Part shown: positions 34,659-46,800 of the stretch, in pieces
How the letters are laid out: every line of letters begins with the position of its first letter
Numbering within the stretch: the first letter of the stretch is position 1
From: Rotaria sordida
Lineage: Eukaryota; Rotifera; Eurotatoria; Philodinida; Philodinidae
NCBI GenBank assembly: GCA_905250125.1
Contig: CAJNOL010000107.1
Location: forward strand, 121,869 to 185,868
Length of the DNA stretch: 64,000 bases
Reading direction: 5' to 3'
Translations under genes and position numbers: made by a program
The notes under the pieces: model-generated
The model's input: only the letters and a program-made list of their open reading frames with translations
The model's database searches: none
Told to the model about the DNA's origin: nothing

Positions 34659-37315
34659 TTATATAATTTTAATATGTGGTAAAAAAAAACACCGTCTCAA
34701 GAAAGAAAAACAGTAGGTCAAAGTAAATAGAACGAACCAATACTTCTGTACATTGATCATTCATCGATTTAAGCAATCTGGATTTGTTGATTGGTCATTG
34801 TTCAACCAATAGATAAACAATTATCTAGATGAAAATCATTTCGTTTCAGTCGAGTTTTTTTTCGATTTTCTTTTCTTATATATAATATGTATATTTATAA
34901 AATATTTTAATAATAATTATAAAATATTAAATTATTATTAATCATGGAGGTTGTTACTCAGTTTAGTTACAATATCATGGTAGATTCTTTCTAACGATGA
35001 GTGACATGCAAAGCATATTATCGATAAATATGAGAATCAATCAACATTTTTCTCTTACAGATTTATTTGAATTAGAAAAAAAGAAAGCCTTGAACGCATT
35101 TATTAATTTTTTTTGTGTAATTATATGAAATGAAATTTCGAATATTAGGCATATTTGTCTAAATTGATAATCCAGAGATGAATTTGATAATTTGATTTGA
35201 TGATATACATTGAATGTAAGAAAGAGAATCAATCAATTGGCAAAAAAAAGAACTGAAATTTTTGTTACAATTTTAAAACTAATTTCAAATAACATTTCAC
35301 TGATAACATATAAAATTTACAAAGATTAAATAAAACATAAAACTTTGAATAGATTTCATTTGCTAAAAAACTCAAATAATTTAAGACTTAATTGATATTT
35401 GTTCTTACGAGGGAATCCATCCAAATGATAATTTTCGTTTGAGTGCTCATAGGTAGGATTCATATAAAAGTTCCTAAAGAATTCGTGCTATTAGGTTTTT
35501 CTTCTTGAGTTATGGTCATTTTACTGAACTTTTAACTCATTGTAGGATATCATAAAAAAAATTGGAACAAGGAGTTTTGACCTGAAATTCTCTCCAAGAA
35601 CAACTCTTATGATTCTTATGATGTCTTGAAAATTTCAGTTCACATGGATGATTTCTTCTTAAGATATCGTATGACTAAAAACTGAGCTATTTTTGGAGTT
35701 CTTGTATTAAAAGTAACGTTTTTTTTTTTTTACAAACGTGTTATCTCTGAAGGAAACATTTGCTTGAACTGAATCTTTCAGGATATCATAAGAATCATGA
35801 GAGTTATTGTTCGAGAGAATTTCAGGGTGAAACTCCTTATTGTGATTTTTCTCGTAATATTCTACAACAGACTGAAAGTTTAGTAAAATGATAATAACTT
35901 GAGAAGAAAGATTTAATAACATGAACTCTTTCAGAATTTTTATCTACACTATAAGTTCTACTTATGAGCACTCAAATGGAGATTATCAATCGGATAAGTT
36001 CTCTCGTTAGTCAAGTGAGGAAGACTCTGATTTTTAATGAAAAATAAATGTTGATTGATGATAGTCTCTAGAAAGCGATTGATGAGATTTATATAAAACG
36101 TCAGAACTTTCGAACATGAGTAAATAAATATCTGTGACATATACAGTAATGCAGATAATCATGGGCAATTGCCCACAAATTTTGTTTTTTGAAAGTGGTG
36201 ACAATCGCCTATACTTGCCTACTCCTCAAAATGGTTTGACTATAGTAAATTGTCTACTACTCAAATATGGCTGGCTATGCAAATAAATGTATATCTTTTT
36301 ATTATATGTATTATACACTTTTAATTCATATTAAAATTTTATTCAATTTCTATTTTAAATCTATCAGCAACAAATCAATAAGATAATAACCAACGAACAA
36401 ATTCGACGAGTCATGGAGGTCAATCTTATTATTCTGAATATTATCCTACTCAATCTGTATTTTCTTTTGACAAGTCGCGACAATCATTCTTCTCATTTTG
36501 GTGAAAAATACAAATGAAATAGAATAACCTTCCAAATATATGATTGATCTACATGACAGGATTTGTAACAATTATTGATTGAATCTGATCCGTAATAAGA
36601 ACAAATTTCTATCCTTGTACTAATGAAAGAAACGATTGAAATTATCTGATGATCATTGAAGTCTACTCATTCGAATCGTCAAGGTAGTATTTTTTTTAAT
36701 ATAAGTACCTTTCATCAGGGTCGAAACAGACTTTTTTTTTCTACTAGAATATACAAGTCAAGCATAAATATGGACTGATTATCATGACCTATTCGTATTT
36801 GATTGCATTTTATTTGACACATTCTTTTCCTTTACACATCATCAAATGAACATTTCTTTTTCATATTACTTTTATCATACTGTTTCATTTTTACCAATGT
36901 GATAATAATAATAATGATGATAGTGAATAGTTTGCCTTTGCTTTTTTCGCTACATATGCATATGTATGTGGTGCTCAATCGTGCATGACAAATTTTTTGT
37001 TCAACATTTTCATATGAAACTCGAAATAGAAAACAAGTCGACACTACTGTCAACCATACTTTCTCCGGTTAAAAGAGAGAGAAAGAAAGCAAAAAAAAAT
37101 TGAATAAGACACACACAACGTTGAAGCTACTCGACTGTATGCTGACACTTTCATCACATAACCATTAACCCAACGATCGAACATATAGTATATACGCATC
37201 AAAATGATTAATGGTAGTGTCCATTTTTGCTCGATGATGTGTATTCTAGCTTCTCAGTAAGAAAAGTGAACACGAAGTGTCTCAATCATCAAAAATAAAA
37301 AAGAAAAAAAGACCT
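34659..37315. other. Intergenic region with large foldback
   Basis: Divergent region between VDAC (minus) and the low-complexity gene (plus). It holds the foldback at 35408-36005 and a perfect 14-bp palindrome (tgggcaattgccca) at 36162-36175. Frames at 35041-36140 and 36832-37053 are chance frames in repeat or spacer sequence. Promoters for both flanking genes must be within it, but none is recognisable. Confidence 0.45.
35408..36005. repeat. Foldback element, arms about 260 bp
   Basis: The left arm (about 35408-35672) and right arm (about 35738-36005) are inverted repeats with a 60-70-nt centre. Matching blocks include tttgagtgctcata, cattttact.aact, aaggagtt..ccctgaaattctct and tgattcttatgat. 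Similarity is about 75-80% by eye with some indels. No transposase is encoded; the 71-codon frame in the right arm is a by-product. Confidence 0.75.
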
Positions 37316-39637
37316 ATGTTTCAGCAACCATTTTATCCTCATCAACCAGGTTTTCCTAATAACCGTGGTCCAACAAATCATTTTATGCCATCTCGTCCAT
37401 TTTTTTATCGTCCAAATGGTTCTGTAATAAATCAAAGTACGCATAATTTTAATTTTACACGTGATTTTGAACGTTTTCCAATGCCACATCATGGTTTTAC
37501 TTCAGTGCCATCAGGTAATTATCCTCCATTTTATGATTTTAATAATCAACAATTTGAACAACAACGATGGAGACAAAATATGGCTCGTCCTTCACAACAA
37601 CAACAACAACAACAACAACATCGTCGAACACCAGCTTTTCATTTTCAAGATCAATCAACATCCTATTTTATGACTGATCCAATTGTAACAAATGATGATC
37701 GTTTAACTGTAATAAAAATTTTTACTTTTATTTATTTAATTATTTATTTGTTTTTTATTTCTTATTTAGATTCAATTAACGAAGGTTCATATTGGACCAA
37801 ATGGTGATCAACAACGTGTATTTGTCGAACAAGAATTTAGTAACGAAAAAGAATTAAATAAATTTGTTCGAAATTTAAGACATAATTTTGAAAAAACATT
37901 TAATAATCGTTCATCGGATCATAATAGTATTAATTCAGATGAAAGTAACTGTACAGATAGTAAAAAATCTGGGTAAGATTCTCAAAATTACATTTTTTTT
38001 GTTGTTGAATTATTAATCTCATGAGTAGGAGCTTAAAGATACCGCGTCTTCCTCTTCGTGACTCAAAATTTTTTTTTGTGACTGTTTTATAATCTAAACT
38101 CGTTTTTATCTATTGAGTATGTTTTGGGATCTAACTTTTTCAGGAAAAAAAAAGTGCAGAAATACCTGCGTTTCTCCGACTGCTGATTTTTGATAGCTCT
38201 TACGAAAAAAATGTGTTTTTTTTTTAGAATCCCTTCGATATTTGGTTTTTTTATTCAAAGGGTAAAATATAAAAAGATACCTATCTCAAACAGCTTTTAG
38301 TGCGCTTGTAATAATAATTTCCAGCTCGTAAAGAAATGGAGACGAAAATTGTGACCATTGTGATCTCTGTATCTCATAGCAGACAGCATCCGAGAACTTT
38401 GAGTCTATGGTAACTTTTGTTCTACTGACTAAGATCTACTTGCCCTGAAAATTTCAAATGTTACTAATGAATCGTCTTCCAGAAAGGCGTTATTCTTAAA
38501 CTATTCTTTGGAAAAGAAAATATAAATTGATATTGATATTTTTAGTGTTATTGTCATTGAAGAACCCGATGAAGAACCTAAAGTTTATCAACAACAAGTA
38601 TATAATGCAAATATTGAAACAAAAAAAGCTACATCATCTATAATTACACCACCAATGTCACCACCAATGGAATCTGTACCTCCACCAAAACTTGAAGATC
38701 ATTCTCAACCATCAAAACGTGAACATCGTCGTACAAAACATATGTCACCATCAACTTCTCAAATGTCATCATCATCAACAACACGTTCACGTCGACGTCA
38801 TAAAAATAAAATGAAATATCGTCGACAACAAATCGATAATCGAGAAGAACCAAAATTATCACATCCATTTCCAATGTCAAGTTTTTCACGTCAATTTCAA
38901 TCTACACCAATACCATCAAGTTTTCAACAAAGGTTTTATCCTAGAGATAATAGTTTTCGGATGAAAACTCCTTTTACTATACCAACAAATCCAAATCCAA
39001 ATCCTCAATGGGTATTTAAATATAATTGTTATTTACAAAAAGAAAAAAAAACAAATCGTTGTTCTGTTTTCTTCTTTATTTTAAGAGATTCAATCAACAT
39101 GGAAATCCAAAAACTCGTTCACGTTCATATGTACCACCTATGAATGATCATTTTCCACCTCCACCTCCAACACCATCACGTTTTCATAATCCAATCGATC
39201 CATTTTTTCAATCGATCCATTCATCAAAATTTTCTCATCATCGTCATAAAGATTCTCACGTACCATCATCACCTACAAAAGCTCATCGTTCACAACGTCG
39301 ACAATCATATCATCCAACAACAATAGCAGAAAATCATGTTTATCCACATAATGAACAACAACAACCACGTGTTCAACGTACAAAATCTGAATGTCAAAAT
39401 TTTCAACAACAGCAACAAAAAAGTCAAAGTACAACAAATTTTCCAAATTTTTCACCATTACAACAACCGCCTATTATTCAAAGACATTTTACACCATTTC
39501 GTTCACCACCTGTTATTCCACCATCAGTAAATACGACAGTACCACTTTTTTATCCAAATCAAAGAAGACAATTTGGACATATGCAAACACCATTACATTT
39601 AATAAAGACTTTTCGTTTAAGTACAAATCGTTTTTAA
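37316..39637 (+). CDS. Unrecognised low-complexity Pro/Gln/His/Ser-rich protein
   Basis: Exons 37316-37708, 37770-37972, 38546-39011 and 39086-39637 encode 537 aa in one frame. I do not recognise the family. The N-terminal part is Phe/Pro/Asn/Gln-rich (FYPHQPGFPNNRGP), with a polyGln run of about eight. The second exon holds the only ordered-looking block: LTKVHIGPNGDQQRVFVEQE and FSNEKELNKFVRNLR. The rest is Ser/Arg/Pro-rich and basic, with repeats such as TRSRRRHK and PPPPPTPSRF. There is no signal peptide or membrane segment. This composition is common in RNA-binding or scaffold proteins, but no function is assigned. The last donor (GTATTT) is weak. The stop overlaps the stop of the multiplexin gene on the other strand. 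Confidence 0.7.
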
Positions 39638-42600
39638 TGTCTATAATAATTTCGTTTTTCACAGTTTGTTTCAATACATAAAATTCCCATATTTGAATCG
39701 CTTAGTGAACAAGGCCATATATATTCATAATGAAATAAACCATTGATATTATTTGGTAAACGACTTGCAATACCAGATATACTTGAATTTTGACGACTCC
39801 AATCGAGACCTAGATAAAAACAAGAAAGAATTAAGAAAGAGAAATATATCATAATTACAAGTATTGCTTGATGCTGTGCCATTAGGAAGACTACCATGCC
39901 ACCAATATTGAAATCTAGAAAACATTGAAACAAAAGATATTCGAACGATAAATTTGAATGATTTAGGACTCATAGTAAATGAAATTTTCTCGCAGAGACA
40001 CAACTTAACTAGATTATTTACTAATGAAAAGCTACGACATTAGAATTGATCAAAAGCTTGATCTTGCACATGTACGAGTATGAAATAACATCAACACTAC
40101 ATTTCACTACGGATAATAGTGAACAAAAATTGGTCCGACAACTATTAATATGAACCTTTTTATCTAATGAGCAAGACTGACTAAACAATTAAGTAATATC
40201 ATGCTCTTCGATCTAAATTATTAACATTTGCTAAAAAGATCATGAAAACTCACTGTGGTTTAAATCCTTGTACATCCAAAATTTCATTTTTTGGTGGTTT
40301 TCGTTCAAAAATTTCTTCAAATGTATCAAATAAAATTTGTTCCTTGACAAATAAAAAAATAAAACTTATAAATAAAAGAAAAACAAAGAAGTGTGTCAAC
40401 AACAAAAACTTACATTCATATTAGTAATCTTTGCATTCATACAAACACCATCAAATAAATTAGCTAACCATTGTGTACTTGATGACATAAATGCTCGATA
40501 AAAACCTGTTAAATGATGACGGTCAGAAATGCGTTCACATAAATTATCATAATCGGATAATTTCGAACAAAATTTAGTTGGATTATTTGGATTACACATT
40601 CTTCGGATTTGAGGACCCAATGCAAATATATGAAGCTAAAAAATTTATATATATTCATTATTTAACAAGGAAAGTCCTTCAATTGTTCAATCGATTTTGA
40701 ATCAAGACTATCTACATTATGTAGATCCAAATGAACTATGAATTCGATGAAAAGAATTCGTACCTTTAGCTTATTGCTACGGAGATACTGTACTTTTACG
40801 ATATTGTTTAAATAAATGTTGTGGTAACAAAAAATTTAATTTTCGAATTTCGACTTCAAACTTGGCCATAGAGGAAGGTCTTAACGAGAATAGGTCCAAG
40901 TCTTTTGATTTACTTCTATCCTGAAATAAGAACATCAAATCTGTTGGTTTATATGAATTATGTAACAGACACACTATTACTATAGTTATATCTAGAACAG
41001 GAACAATAACAAGATCTAAAATACTAACGAAAAAATCTATTCTCATTAACGTCTAACTTTATACAAAGTTTCCAGTCAAAATTCAAAAGTCAGTTTGTTT
41101 GTTACCATAACATTAGTTTAAAAAGTATAGTATTTCTATAGCAATGACCTAAGGGTACGAACTCCTTTCATGGCATTCATAGCTCATTGAAATCCACATA
41201 GTGCATGTAGGCTCAACTTGATTGAATACTTGAAGGACTTTCTTCGTCAGACGAACAATCAAATGAAATACTTACTCTTGTACATGGAAGTGTAATTGTG
41301 CATTTCTAGAAAAATTTCAATAATGCTTCATAGTTTTATATTTATACTTAAGGAAAAAAAAAGAATTCCTACCGGTTTCGGAATAGATACTGTTGTTGGT
41401 AATATTGGATATTGTAAAGGAATTGCATGCTAGAAAATCAATAACTAAATTAATTAAATTTATTCAAAATTTTATACTTCGATCTCTAATCCTAATGGTA
41501 CTAATCTTTGATGAACTCGAATAAACACACTTTGTAAACGACCACGTTCATTAACAATATGAACATATGTATGATCCGGATAATCATAATATGCATCCAT
41601 TGCTGCTTTTAATGTTGGAAATACTCGTATATTTAACTATAAAAATAGATGATTATTTTATTAATTAAACTGAAATGATTCAAACTTGTTTTGATTGTTG
41701 ACAATTTGATATACAAGATGTACCAACATCACCTTTATCACCTTTGTCTCCTTTCAATTGCATATACTAAAATATAATCATAAACATAAAAGAATACTTG
41801 ATTTTCTTTTTATTGATACCATATTGTAGTCAATATCAAGTGGATTTAATCTTGTTGATAGTGTGATTGGTGTTGATGTTGATGGTGGTACAGGACATGT
41901 ACAAGAAGTTAGTCGAGCATTTCGATTGGCTATTTGCTATAATAAGACTATATGATTATTTTTACATATGGAAAGTTGTTATACTTTTGTATCAATAATT
42001 AATTGCCGAATTGATTGAGCAAGATGTTGTAATTGTATGTGAGAGCCAAGACAATCATTTGGATATGTAGTTTCTCTCGAAATACAATCTATATATCAAC
42101 GTTGTCAAAAATCAACTGGTACATCAATTTATCTTACTTTCTGGACAAATACCCGGATCACCTTGTTCTCCACGTTCACCCTTAAAATGAAGTATTGTAA
42201 ATATTGTTTTTTTTTTCTTTTATGTATTTTTACCTTCTCACATCGACATGAAGGTGGATACGTCTAATAGACAAGAAAAAAAAAACCAAGAATTTCAATA
42301 ATGTTTATTTTCTTTTAACTTACATGAGATTTAATTCTAGTCAAAGCATTTGTTGATATTCCCTATAACATACAAACAAAGATAATTGTCAAGTTTGTAT
42401 AACATCATAGGCTTCGAGCTAAACATATAAGATTAAGCTGTTTGATTACAACATCAAAATATATAAATAAAAGAATCGGAATTTACCAACAACATATTAT
42501 ATAAACAATTTATTCTTTATTTATTAATAGAATTACATATTACGAAAACATGATAGATTAGAAGATCATGCCTTTTGCTCTATCTTTAATATAAATCTAT

Positions 42601-42701
42601 GATTATGTGTAAGTATGAGGAAAAAAAACTAATGAAAATTATATTCAAAATAGAATTAAAATTACCTGACAAAGAATAATTACAATAAATAAATTGAACA
42701 T
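39634..42701 (-). CDS. Minimal multiplexin: endostatin and trimerisation domains, almost no collagen
   Basis: Fifteen minus-strand exons keep one frame: 42666-42701, 42324-42362, 42234-42263, 42138-42180, 41985-42088, 41820-41936, 41686-41766, 41478-41636, 41373-41429, 41276-41305, 40789-40920, 40414-40635, 40254-40342, 39859-39914, 39634-39809 (456 aa). A signal peptide (MFNLFIVIILCQG) starts the protein. Two tiny Gly-X-Y blocks follow: GERGEQGDPGIC at about residues 36-47 and GDKGDKGDVGTS at about 129-140. Residues 151-203 (FPTLKAAMDAYYDYPDHTYV and on) resemble the collagen XV/XVIII trimerisation domain. Residues 277-456 form the endostatin-like domain: LHIFALGP, GFYRAFMSSS, ILFDTFEEIF, WWHGSLPNG and MGILCIETNC. 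Collagen XV/XVIII are secreted basement-membrane proteins. Here the domain order is kept but the helix is reduced to eight triplets. Confidence 0.9.
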
Positions 42702-43853
42702 GGATAAAACTGAGATAATAAATTAAAATATGATATACGAAATATATGTTTCTATGCAAATATCATAGTAATATTATGTGACTGAGAAAATTATTCTTAC
42801 TCGTACGGATATATGAACAGAGAAAGAAAAAAATGATTGACTATTATGAAGAACGACAAACTAATGATTCGATTGTTGTACACCAGTTATTCTAATAAAA
42901 GAATGACGGCATAATCTTCCATTACTAATGTTTATTTATCATGAGAAAAAGATGTACATCGACAATCTATAGCATTTGAGAAAATAGATATGTGACAATA
43001 GTAGTAAACATTGTACTAGGTTTCTTATAACTATTGTTTTGATGAAAGACAAAGCACATACGGCGAAATCGCAAAAAATTAGCAAAAAAGAAAAAGGGCA
43101 TTAACAGAAAAAACTCTCTAATTTGTCGAAAACACACATCAGGATGACCCACACATGGTGATGAATGCATAATTTAGACATCAGTAATTAATCTTCGGAA
43201 GTTTTTTGATCGATGGAATAGTAATTGTACAAAAAAGAAGCTTACCACGATAAATATAATTAAACTTATATATGAATAAAACAATGAGATATTTCCTCAT
43301 TTTCAATAAGATCTTCAGAATCATTAATCAATATCAGATGTTTTTATTGATTGACATTTATAATTGACTATTCGAAAAACCTTCTTCTTCTTCTTCTAAA
43401 ATTCGGCTTATTTATATATAATGAAGAAGTCATGATTATTAGTATCATGAGATAAATTTTCTTGACAAGTTGTATAAACAATTTATTTAAGATTATGAAC
43501 TATTAAATTGTTTAATGAATTTACTCAAGTAACTATAAAGCAAGAAAGAAAAATGCGTAGAATGTGACATTTTTTTTGTACTTTAACATAATGAATGGCA
43601 AGAAAAAAATTTTATTCTCATAGCAAACATCTAATTATTTCTTTGGTTTTCTTTTCCTTCAAAAATAAAATTGCATGATATTAGTTAAAGGTATTGATTA
43701 GGTTTGTTTTTATTTTCATTGTTTGAAGTAGAACAAATAGAAAAATAAAAGAGACACACACACAAACACAAGCACACATGAGTAAAAATTTTTTTTTTTT
43801 TTTTGAAAAGATAATGATATATATATTGCACAATAAGCGTAATAGGTTTTTTT
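42702..43853. other. Spacer between multiplexin and DLGAP-like genes
   Basis: Holds the promoter side of the multiplexin gene and the 3' flank of the DLGAP-like gene. An AC-rich tract lies near 43753-43780 followed by a T run. No gene is supported; the frames at 42967-43170 and 43685-43885 are AT-rich chance frames, the second overlapping the DLGAP-like stop in another frame. Confidence 0.45.
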
Positions 43854-46800
43854 TTATTTATGTGCGACGAATATTTCAACATCATGATTTTGATTTGTTG
43901 TATTAGCAGCTGCTTTTCTTCGTTCTTGAATTAATTTTTTTAAATCATCATTTGATGCTTTTGTTGTCGGAATTTTTGATGACTTATTTTGTTGAGGTTG
44001 AAGTTGTTTAAGACGATCATCGACTACACGAGGACGATTATTAACTAAGCAATAAAAAAATTAAAAAAAAACAATAATTTTAAATTCAATATATATGTAT
44101 TTTTTAAAGAAATAAAATACCATCATGTGGATCATATTCTTCAATTGGAGCCCATTGCTTAGCTTTACGTTGATCAAGTTTAGCAAATTTCTCTTTAACT
44201 TTATCAATAAGTGGATATGTTATATCCCAAAAACCTTCAAGATCACTGTCAAGTGGTATTGGTTCGTTAGCATTTGATTTTTCCTAAAGAAAATTATTAT
44301 TACAAAAAATAATAAAAAGAAAACGAATTTAAAGGTTTACATACCACATTTCTTTCACATAAACCACGAAATTGTTTAAGTTTACCTCTTAATAATAAAT
44401 TAACTTCACCAATAACAGCATTAATATCAGTACGAACTGAAATTAATAATTAGAAATTCTTGTTTGTTTTTTGTTTTGTTTTGTTTCTATATAAATATAA
44501 ACTCACCATCTTCATTTAATCGATTATCATCTGTTTGAACTAATTTATTATAAGCATCTGCTTTTGATTTAATTATCTTTTCTTCATCATCCAATTTGGA
44601 CAAAAATGTCCGACCATTCTAAATACGAAATATATTTACATAAGTAAATAAACACTTTGAAAACTTCTTCATAAACAAATATACACACATACACCCTTAT
44701 TGTGCTCGATTTCGACATCTTGTAAAAGAAAAAAAAGTATGTTTATGAGGAAAAAGAAACAACCCGATTTATTATTGCAACTTTATATATAAACAAATTG
44801 ATCAATTGAACACGTACTCAACAGGAAAAATACGATTGATATATTTATAAAGAACAGGAAACTTTTTTTTTACTGCTTACCATTCTGTTAGTCGAACAAG
44901 GACAAGTTTGCAATAGTAACTAATGAAAAGAAAGATGTAGTGACTGTAGTAATGAAATGAACGCAAGAGAGAGAGCGAGAAAGAAAATATATTGACGACG
45001 TGGGTATGTTCGAAATTATTATGTAGACTTGCTTTCTCGAAAGAACTGAATAGGCTTGTTCGATAGTGATGTGCGTGTTTTAACTTAAGAAAAAAAAACG
45101 AAGAGAGAAAAAAAAGCAATGCTAGAAGATATGAGTCATCATCATCATCACTTTGCATTTTCTATTCTATTATAACATGCTTGACATCATCAAACCAAAA
45201 CGAACGAATGAAAAATCTTTTATCTTAATAAATAAGAGAAAAAAAAAGAATATCTGATGCTGTCCTTCGAGAGAAAGAAAAAGCTATTTTCTCTTGAGAA
45301 AACAAAAATGAACTAGATCATAGAGATGCATTCACAGATCTAATACTCATCCTAGATAAAGAAATGATTAAAATTCATATGTTAGATCTTTTTTTTTCTT
45401 ATCTTGGAATTCTCTGTTTTTGTTTTCCTATCATTCATAACTATAAAGGTCAATCATTTATAATAAAAGATAATCAATAATATCAGACTCATATTTTTTC
45501 GCTTACAATTATTTTTATTAGTAAATGATGAACTCAAATAAAAAACAAAAGCGAAGTCATTTAAGCGTGATCAAGTTCGTGTTGATTAGTTTAAGAAGAA
45601 TATTAAAATAAAAAACAAAAGAAGCACACGAAAACAAAGAAAGAATACACACAAACATAATAATCTGGCAAAAGCAAAGAAGATACAAAATGCTGATATA
45701 TTAACATTTACCATCAGGCAAAGAAAGAAGAAATCAATAGAATAAAAAAAACATTAGTCCACCATCATAGATAAACACGTGCATACATATGATGTTGATC
45801 GAAGTGTGAATATTTTGATTATAATCATGTTAGTCATTTGTTGAGCTTACCTTGGATTCTTCAAATAATAAATCATCAGTTTTTTGTACTAAATCATCAA
45901 TAACTGACAAGATATTATTTTCTTCATTAATAAAATTATTATCATTATTTATTTCTTGTTGGTTTTCATTAGTAATCATTGATATATCTTCTATATTAAA
46001 AGATTCATTAGTATGATTAACTAATTCAACATTTGGTAATTCTATACTATCATCTTTTTGTTCTAAATATTAAAATCATTTTCGATTATATTCTGAGGAT
46101 TATTTCTTACCGGTTGTTTGATCATCATTCTAAAAGCCAAAAAAAAATTCTTAGATTTTATATAAAAACAAATCTTTGTTTTGTTTTGTTTTTACCGTAA
46201 ATAATGTTGAATTATTAAGTGATAGAAGTGCTTGTTCAGTCATTTGAATAAGATTCAAATGAGATTCCTCTGTTTCTTTTGATATATCATACAATGGTGG
46301 TGTTAATTCATTTTTATCATCTTTATTAACAACACCAAGTGCTCGATTAACTGCACGTAAAAAATTTCGTTCAAATTCTTCATCGTTTTCTTCATTAGAA
46401 TGTTCATTTGAAATTGTTTTATTCTTATCAGATTGATTTGAAGATGTTGAAACAAATGTTTTAACATTAATTGGAATAGTTGGTGTTACATGAATATTTG
46501 ATACATGATGTAATATATTTTTTTCTGAGTCAATTAAATCACTGTCTTCAAGAATGATAAGTTCATTGTCATTGGGTAATATCCTTGTAACATCTTCATT
46601 ATTTTCTCTTTGAACTAAATGATGTATTAATTGACAAGATTATGTAAGAGATTTATTAGGTGTTTTATTTGAATAATTCATGGACGAATAGATCTAGACT
46701 TCGACATGATCAACGTAAAATAAAGAATTTTATATGTAATTAATATTAGAAAAGATTTTTAATGAAGCGAATTACGTCTCTTAATTATACTAACTTATAA

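Noticed and set aside
35707..35922. 71-codon frame in foldback right arm
   Set aside because: By-product of the inverted repeat sequence, no transposase similarity.
38000..38545. Search for a hidden exon or repeat in the 573-nt intron of the low-complexity gene
   Set aside because: No in-frame segment with splice sites and no clear inverted repeat was found.
44877..45158. 93-codon minus-strand frame in DLGAP-like intron
   Set aside because: Low-complexity Ser/Phe/Leu-rich frame within an intron; no domain.
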